In this document: positions 5,928-10,410 of the stretch, in pieces
Layout: every line of letters begins with the position of its first letter
How positions within the stretch are numbered: the first letter of the stretch is position 1
Assembly: GCA_900770515.1 (NCBI GenBank)
Contig: CAAHDP010000176.1
Span: 1 to 10,410 of the forward strand
Length of the DNA stretch: 10,410 nucleotides
Source: an uncultured Prevotella sp.
GTDB lineage: Bacteria > Bacteroidota > Bacteroidia > Bacteroidales > Bacteroidaceae
Reading direction: 5' to 3'
Made by a program: the position numbers and the translations under genes
Notes under the pieces: model-generated
What the model was told of the DNA's origin: nothing
Database searches by the model: none
Seen by the model: only the letters and a program-made list of their open reading frames with translations

Positions 5928-6335
5928 TTAATCTAATATCTCCTTCAGCGGTTTCATCACGAAATCACGTTCTTCCATCAAAGGATGGGGAACATGCAAA
6001 TCGGGCTCATTGATTACCAAGTCATCAATCATCAGGATATCAATGTCGATAATGCGGTCGTGGTATTCACCATCCACCGACTTCAGGGTTCTGCCCATCT
6101 CTCGCTCTATGCGCTGAGTTGCCTCCAGCACCTGGCGGGGAGCCATGGTGGTGAGAACCAGCACGCAGGAGTTGATGAAATCGTTGGGCGAAGAATAGCC
6201 CCATGGCTTGGTTTCATAAAGAGCAGACTGGCGATCTACCACGCCAATCTGCTCTCCTATCTTTTCTATCGCCTCGCGAATGTTGCGCTTACGGTTGCCC
6301 AAATTCGTGCCAAGGCTTAAATATACATGATACAT
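5928..6335 (-). CDS. folK: 2-amino-4-hydroxy-6-hydroxymethyldihydropteridine pyrophosphokinase (HPPK)
   Basis: FolK transfers pyrophosphate from ATP to 6-hydroxymethyl-dihydropterin, the step before dihydropteroate synthase in folate synthesis. The 135-residue protein starts YLSLGTNLGNR (5-15), the usual HPPK opening. It has ETKPWGYSSPNDFINSCV (41-58) in the pterin-binding region and D93-R-I-I-D97-I-D99 with the two Mg-binding aspartates. VPHPLMEERDFVMKPL near the end is also typical. It is shorter than the E. coli enzyme (159 residues) but has all core motifs. The ATG at 6335 gives a start flush with the first strand. It follows queA by 19 bases and is the last intact gene of the operon. Confidence 0.95.
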   Translation of the reverse strand: MYHVYLSLGTNLGNRKRNIREAIEKIGEQIGVVDRQSALYETKPWGYSSPNDFINSCVLVLTTMAPRQVLEATQRIEREMGRTLKSVDGEYHDRIIDIDILMIDDLVINEPDLHVPHPLMEERDFVMKPLKEILD

Positions 6336-6354
6336 AAGGATGGTTCAAAATGGT

Positions 6355-7539
6355 TTAGTCTGGAAGTATCAACAAAGAATCGCCGTAGCAACCAAACATA
6401 TAACCGTTCTTCACTGCCTTCTTGTATGCCTCATATACAAGGTCGTAACCGCCGAACGCTGCTGTACACATCATCAGGGTTGACTCTGGATGATAGAAAT
6501 TGGCAACGGCACAGTCGGCAAGTCCGAATTCGTATGGAGGGAAGATGAACTTGTTGGTCCAGCCATCGAATGCCTTCATCATACCATCGGTGCCTACGGC
6601 TGTCTCTGTGGCCTTCATCACGCTGGTACCGACGGCACAAACACGATGCCCCTCAGCCTTGGTTCTGTTCACCAGGTCGCAAGCCTCCTGAGAGATAATC
6701 ATCTGCTCTGAATCCATCTTGTGCTTGGTCAAATCCTCCACTTCAATCTCGTGGAAGTTGCCCAATCCGCAGTGCAGGGGGATGTATGCCTCGTTGATTC
6801 CGTTGATTTCCATGCGCTTCATCAGCTCACGAGAGAAGTGAAGACCTGTGGCAGGAGCCGTTACGGCACCTTCCTTCTCGGCGAAAACGCACTGGAAGTC
6901 TTCCATATCCTCTTCTGTGGCATGGTGACTCTCGCGGGCATCAATCACATAGCGAGGCAATGGTGCCTCGCCCAGGGCGAAGAGCGAACGCTTGAACTCA
7001 TCGTGCTTGCCATCCTCATCATAGAGGAAGCGGAGCGTACGGCCACGGCTGGTGGTGTTGTCGATTACCTCGGCAACCATCTCGTTTACATCGTCGAAGA
7101 AAAGCTTGTTGCCGATACGGATCTTGCGGGCTGGCTCTACCAGTACATCCCAGAGGCGCATCTCAGGGTTGAGCTCACGGAGCAGGAATACTTCAATCTT
7201 GGCATCTGTCTTCTCCTTGGTTCCGTAGAGACGGGCTGGGAACACCTTGGTATCGTTGAAGATGAAGGTATCTCCCTCCTCGAAATAGTTCACGATGTCC
7301 TTGAACTGCAGGAATACCGGATTGCCATCGGCATCCTTCATTTCCTTGCCGTTCTCATCGGTCTTATACATCTCGATGGTTTCCGACTTCTTGTGGATGA
7401 CCATCAGTCGAGCCTCGTCGCGGCGAGTAATCTCGAATACACGTTCACCACTAGCTGTCTTAACCACACGTTTTGCCTTATGTGGGTAAAGTGCCACCTG
7501 AGAAGCTGGCAACTTGAAGTTGAATTGCGATAATTTCAT
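6355..7539 (-). CDS. queA: S-adenosylmethionine:tRNA ribosyltransferase-isomerase (queuosine synthesis)
   Basis: QueA transfers and isomerises the ribosyl part of SAM onto preQ1 in tRNA, giving epoxyqueuosine at the wobble position of GUN anticodons. The motifs are clear: FIFNDTKVFPARLYG (92-106), AVTAPATGLHFS, HCGLGNFHEIEV, HRVCAVGTSVMKATE, FIFPPYEF and the C-terminal YMFGCYGDSLLIL. At 394 residues it exceeds the E. coli enzyme (356). The extra length is near the N-terminus, in a lengthened segment at about 21-38 and an insertion at about 53-79 (acidic, with DENGKEMKDADGNPV). The catalytic core looks intact. An AAAGGAGAT lies 14 bases before the ATG, further than an ideal Shine-Dalgarno site. 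The gene starts 27 bases after truB. Confidence 0.96.
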   Translation of the reverse strand: MKLSQFNFKLPASQVALYPHKAKRVVKTASGERVFEITRRDEARLMVIHKKSETIEMYKTDENGKEMKDADGNPVFLQFKDIVNYFEEGDTFIFNDTKVFPARLYGTKEKTDAKIEVFLLRELNPEMRLWDVLVEPARKIRIGNKLFFDDVNEMVAEVIDNTTSRGRTLRFLYDEDGKHDEFKRSLFALGEAPLPRYVIDARESHHATEEDMEDFQCVFAEKEGAVTAPATGLHFSRELMKRMEINGINEAYIPLHCGLGNFHEIEVEDLTKHKMDSEQMIISQEACDLVNRTKAEGHRVCAVGTSVMKATETAVGTDGMMKAFDGWTNKFIFPPYEFGLADCAVANFYHPESTLMMCTAAFGGYDLVYEAYKKAVKNGYMFGCYGDSLLILPD

Positions 7540-7566
7540 GTTATATCTTTTATCTCCTTTCTATGA

Positions 7567-8313
7567 TTATTTACTAAGATTCTTTTTCTGGGATGCCTGC
7601 TGGCTTTCAGCAATGCTATCCTCCAACGGCTGGGCATCGAGCCATTCCTGGAAATGGCCAAAATCGATGCAGGTTTCTACGTTGAAACTGCCTGCCTTGG
7701 TACGGCGCAGGGCGGTGAGGAAGGCTCCGCTATCCAGGGCACGGCCGATGTCGCGGGCGAGGGAACGGATATAGGTTCCCTTGCCGCAAACCACACGGAT
7801 GCTGGCGGTCTTCTCCTCGTCGTTATAGTCGGTGAGCTCTATCTCATCCACTCTCACGGTCTTTGGCTTCAGCTGCACCTCTTCGCCTGCACGGCGGAGG
7901 GCATACGAGCGGTCGCCGTTCACCTTCACGGCACTATAGGTAGGTGGCACCTGCTGAATTTCGCCCACAAACTGCTTCAGCACCTCCTCTACCAGCTCAC
8001 GGGTGATATGCTTGGTTGGGAAGGTATGGTTCACGCTGTGCTCCTTGTCGTAGCTAGCGGTGGTAGCACCTAGCTGCAAGGTTGCCGTATATTCCTTGGT
8101 ATGTGTCTGCAACTGCTCTATCTGCTTGGTACACTTGCCTGTGCAGAGCACCAACACACCCGTAGCAAGGGGATCGAGCGTACCGGCATGTCCTATCTTC
8201 ACCTTAAAGCCGAGCTTCTTGCTGAGCAGATAGCGCACATGCGCCAAGGCTCCGAAGCTCGACATGCGATAAGGCTTGTCGATGGCTATAATTTCTCCTT
8301 TTCTGAAATCCAT
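7567..8313 (-). CDS. truB: tRNA pseudouridine(55) synthase
   Basis: TruB makes pseudouridine 55 in the T-loop of tRNAs. The 248-residue protein has DKPYRMSSFGALAHVR (12-27), the catalytic loop GHAGTLDPLATGVL with D47 as nucleophile, PTYSAVKVNGDRSYALRRAGE in the RNA-binding region and CGKGTYIRSLARDIG. There is no clear PUA domain; the protein ends in a polar, lysine- and glutamine-rich tail after FGHFQEWL, consistent with shorter Bacteroidota forms. It starts only 3 bases after the uppP stop, so the two are probably translationally coupled. Confidence 0.96.
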   Translation of the reverse strand: MDFRKGEIIAIDKPYRMSSFGALAHVRYLLSKKLGFKVKIGHAGTLDPLATGVLVLCTGKCTKQIEQLQTHTKEYTATLQLGATTASYDKEHSVNHTFPTKHITRELVEEVLKQFVGEIQQVPPTYSAVKVNGDRSYALRRAGEEVQLKPKTVRVDEIELTDYNDEEKTASIRVVCGKGTYIRSLARDIGRALDSGAFLTALRRTKAGSFNVETCIDFGHFQEWLDAQPLEDSIAESQQASQKKNLSK

Positions 8314-8316
8314 ATA

Positions 8317-9114
8317 TTAAATGATTGAACAGATGATGGTAACGGCACCTGCAATAGCACAATAGATACCGAAATATACCAGCTTACCCTTCTTCACGAT
8401 ATTGATCATCCACTTACAAGCCAGGCAACCTGATACGAATGCTGCCACGAAGCCCACAATCATAGGGAATGCATCGATGCCGCCAAGAGCCTCTTCTCCC
8501 TTCAGACCCTTCAAGAGGTCGAGCAATGCCTCACCCAAGATAGGAGGAATCACCATGAGGAAAGAGAACTGAGCCATCTTCTCCTTCTTGTCACCCAGCA
8601 AAAGACCGGTAGCAATGGTAGTACCAGAGCGTGAAAGACCTGGCAATACGGCAAGTGCCTGACCGAGACCGATGATGAATGCATGCAGAGGAGAAATGTT
8701 CTCTTTCTGGCGTGGCTTGGCGAAATATGAGAAGGTTAAAAGCGATGCGGTAACGAGGAGCATGCAGCCCACGATGAGCAGTCCCGAACCGAAGATTTCT
8801 TCTACTGTATCCTTAAAGAATACACCTACAATACCAATAGGAATCATGGAGATAACGATATTGAGGGCATACTTGGTCTCCTCATTCATCTGGAACTTGA
8901 AAAGTCCCTTGAATATCCAGTCGATTTCCTTCCAAAGAATTACCAATGTACTCAGCACGGTAGCTACATGTACCATGATGGTAAAAGTCAAGTTATCCTC
9001 ACCATTGATGCCGAAAAGATGGGCACCGATAGCCAAGTGACCACTACTACTTACAGGCAAATACTCTGTGAGACCCTGGATGAGTCCCAACACTAAAGCT
9101 TCAAACCAATTCAT
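8317..9114 (-). CDS. uppP: Undecaprenyl-diphosphatase (BacA family)
   Basis: UppP removes a phosphate from undecaprenyl pyrophosphate, recycling the lipid carrier for peptidoglycan and O-antigen, and gives bacitracin resistance when abundant. The 265-residue integral membrane protein has both signatures: Q13-x3-E17 followed by [10 protein letters not shown] (the (E/Q)xxxE motif) and P158-GLSRSGTT-166. The first motif carries Gln where E. coli has Glu17, a permitted variant. Several hydrophobic segments fit the expected polytopic fold. It lies 84 bases after the DUF3098 gene; that gap contains a possible hairpin (AGGGAA at 9150-9155 with TTCCCT at 9169-9174) but no promoter I can recognise. 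Confidence 0.96.
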   Translation of the reverse strand: MNWFEALVLGLIQGLTEYLPVSSSGHLAIGAHLFGINGEDNLTFTIMVHVATVLSTLVILWKEIDWIFKGLFKFQMNEETKYALNIVISMIPIGIVGVFFKDTVEEIFGSGLLIVGCMLLVTASLLTFSYFAKPRQKENISPLHAFIIGLGQALAVLPGLSRSGTTIATGLLLGDKKEKMAQFSFLMVIPPILGEALLDLLKGLKGEEALGGIDAFPMIVGFVAAFVSGCLACKWMINIVKKGKLVYFGIYCAIAGAVTIICSII

Positions 9115-9198
9115 TGATTACTGATTATTTTTTATACCTTATTATATATAGGGAATTGAAAAGCCCACTTCCCTGTTTATTTACTTGATTGTCTTACC

Positions 9199-9426
9199 CT
9201 ATTCGTCCTTAGGCTTGCGTATAACCGCATAAATGATTGAGAGGAAACCAATCAGGGTAACGGTTGGTGCCACTACAATACGGCGAGTACTGAAAATATC
9301 AGCATCGAAAGAATGCTCGTTAGAGCCAGCGCCGCTCATCAGGAGGAAACCGATGATGACAATTGCCATACCTATTGCCAACAAGATGAAGTTCATCTTG
9401 TCAAATGCTAAATTCTTCTTATCCAT
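9199..9426 (-). CDS. Small DUF3098-type membrane protein
   Basis: This 75-residue protein has two membrane segments (about 11-31, MNFILLAIGMAIVIIGFLLM, and 49-68, RIVVAPTVTLIGFLSIIYAV). Between them is a loop with FDADIFSTRRI, and the tail is basic/acidic (RKPKDE). Sequence and position between ftsX and uppP match the DUF3098 family, common in Bacteroidota in just this place. Its function is unknown; the conserved position suggests a role in the envelope alongside FtsX and UppP. It begins 33 bases after the ftsX stop. Its ATG lies within a 14-base palindrome. Confidence 0.88.
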   Translation of the reverse strand: MDKKNLAFDKMNFILLAIGMAIVIIGFLLMSGAGSNEHSFDADIFSTRRIVVAPTVTLIGFLSIIYAVIRKPKDE

Positions 9427-9459
9427 TATATATAATGCTTAATGTTTAATGTTTAATGT
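9424..9459. repeat. Palindrome CATTATATATAATG and triple TTAATGT repeat at the DUF3098 start
   Basis: A perfect 14-base palindrome (9424-9437) includes the start codon of the DUF3098 gene. Next to it, TTAATGT is repeated three times exactly (9439-9459), with a partial fourth copy running into the ftsX stop. The repeat fills nearly all the space between the genes. Similar A/T-rich repeats are common between Bacteroidota genes. Confidence 0.8.
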
Positions 9460-10338
9460 TTAAATTTTATACAGGTCACCCGCCTTCATCTTGAGGAACT
9501 TGTTCACCGAGATGCTGGCACAGAGAGCCGTAATGATGATACCGAAGAGGAATACCGAACCACCTGTGATGGCAAGTTCCTGCCAGCCGAGCACATTGAG
9601 CAATTCCGGCTCGTGTACCGACCACGCATAGAGACACCCGCCCAGGAATCCATCGGCTATCAGTGCCGAGATAAAGCCCACCAACATCGCACTGGTCAGG
9701 AACGGCTTGCGGATGAAGCCCCACGATGCGCCCACCAACTTCATGGTATGGATAGAGAAGCGACGGGCATAGATGCCCAGGCGCACCGTGTTGTTGATAA
9801 GCGAGAACGAGATGAAAGTAAGCAGGGCAGCAACTATCAGCAGTCCGAAGCTGATCTTGGTAAGCGAATTGTTTACCTGCTCTATCAGGTCGTGCTGATA
9901 ACTTACCTCGGTGACACGAGGATAGGCCTTCAACTCCTTGGAAATCCAAGCCAGAGAATCGTTGTTGGAATAATCAGCCTGCGTTGTAATCTCAATGGAA
10001 GGCTGGAAAGGATTCACACCGGCAAATTCGCTAGGATTGGTACCCAGATCGCGGGTAGCCTCCTTCAAAGCCTGTTCCTTGGTGATATAGGTCAGACCTT
10101 TCACGTAAGGACGAGCCTTCAAGCGCTTACACATCTGCAAGCCCTCAGGATTGGTAACTTCCTGCTCCAGCATCGCCTGTACCACCAGATTCTCCTTGAC
10201 ATAGGAAGAGAGGTTTTTTCCCATCAATACGGAAAAGATGACCAATCCCAACAAAACAAGCACCATGGCGGTGCTGATGCATAAAGTAACAACCTGCAAT
10301 CCACGATGATTGCGAGGCTTATATTGTTTCTTTCTCAT
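9460..10338 (-). CDS. ftsX: Cell division protein FtsX (ABC-type permease)
   Basis: FtsX is the membrane part of the FtsEX complex, which couples division to activation of peptidoglycan hydrolases. The 292-residue protein has the FtsX topology. There is a basic N-terminus, a first membrane segment (about 16-39) and a large extracytoplasmic domain (about 40-160) with KARPYVKGLTYITKEQALKE and AYPRVTEVSY. Three more segments lie at about 163-184, 219-240 and 262-283. The cytoplasmic stretch VRLGIYARRFSIHTMKLVGAS is the family hallmark. FtsE is not visible, and the -7 box just upstream suggests that ftsX begins this transcript, so ftsE is probably encoded elsewhere. It leads the operon to folK. 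Confidence 0.94.
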   Translation of the reverse strand: MRKKQYKPRNHRGLQVVTLCISTAMVLVLLGLVIFSVLMGKNLSSYVKENLVVQAMLEQEVTNPEGLQMCKRLKARPYVKGLTYITKEQALKEATRDLGTNPSEFAGVNPFQPSIEITTQADYSNNDSLAWISKELKAYPRVTEVSYQHDLIEQVNNSLTKISFGLLIVAALLTFISFSLINNTVRLGIYARRFSIHTMKLVGASWGFIRKPFLTSAMLVGFISALIADGFLGGCLYAWSVHEPELLNVLGWQELAITGGSVFLFGIIITALCASISVNKFLKMKAGDLYKI

Positions 10339-10391
10339 TTCTAAATCTATTTATTTTCAGACCGGAAGGGCGTAATTACCCAAATTGTTTG

Positions 10392-10399
10392 CAAAGATA
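10392..10399 (-). promoter_or_regulatory. Promoter -7 element upstream of ftsX
   Basis: TATCTTTG on the minus strand matches TAnnTTTG and lies about 53 bases before the ftsX ATG. The -33 element would lie beyond the window edge, so only half the promoter can be seen. If real, it drives the ftsX-to-folK operon. Confidence 0.55.
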
Positions 10400-10410
10400 C
10401 ACATAAACGA

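Noticed and set aside
6721..7533. Long plus-strand open frame opposite queA
   Set aside because: No family resemblance, and queA on the other strand is unmistakable.
9150..9174. AGGGAA/TTCCCT hairpin between DUF3098 and uppP as a terminator
   Set aside because: The stem is six pairs with a 13-base loop and no T-run follows on the minus strand; genes on both sides look co-transcribed.

Overview
The window reads as chromosomal DNA from a Bacteroidota organism, most likely of the Prevotella/Segatella group. The support is: promoters of the Bacteroidota type (TTTG or TTG, 19-21 bases, TAnnTTTG) with no consistent Shine-Dalgarno sequences; a DUF4468 protein and a DUF3098 protein, both largely Bacteroidota families; an AAA-ATPase/PD-(D/E)XK protein of a kind multiplied in these genomes; a type IX secretion-like C-terminal domain; and signal peptides cleaved just before glutamine. 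The genus is inferred from style and not proven. Almost everything lies on the minus strand; only the 3' end of rpsO is on the plus strand.

Layout from left to right. Positions 1-88 are the end of rpsO (ribosomal protein S15), followed by a strong, probably bidirectional terminator. Convergent to it is an intact ATPase/nuclease-fold gene (202-1767, minus) with its own promoter. Next is a three-gene minus-strand operon (4667 down to 1978) with a clear promoter at 4744-4774, unusual direct repeats upstream of it, and a strong terminator at 1919-1958. It encodes, in order, a DUF4468 protein, a secreted caspase-like (clan CD) peptidase with an intact His/Cys dyad, and a secreted protein made of two related beta-rich repeats. 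Then comes the C-terminal piece of a surface protein (4973-5887) whose 5' part appears lost. The right half is a housekeeping operon running ftsX - DUF3098 - uppP - truB - queA - folK (10338 down to 5928).

The housekeeping operon joins envelope functions (FtsX in division and peptidoglycan remodelling, UppP recycling the undecaprenyl carrier, a small DUF3098 membrane protein) with tRNA modification (TruB, QueA) and folate synthesis (FolK). Spacings are short, from 3 to 84 bases. A promoter -7 element lies upstream of ftsX. I see no terminator between folK and the surface-protein remnant, so the remnant may be transcribed by read-through.

The part most worth attention is the three-gene secreted operon. 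All three products should leave the cytoplasm by signal peptidase I and begin with glutamine. The peptidase has the D-x-C-x-S-G active-site arrangement of metacaspase-like enzymes, and its partners are of unknown function. I see no CRISPR array, tRNA, rRNA or insertion sequence in this window.
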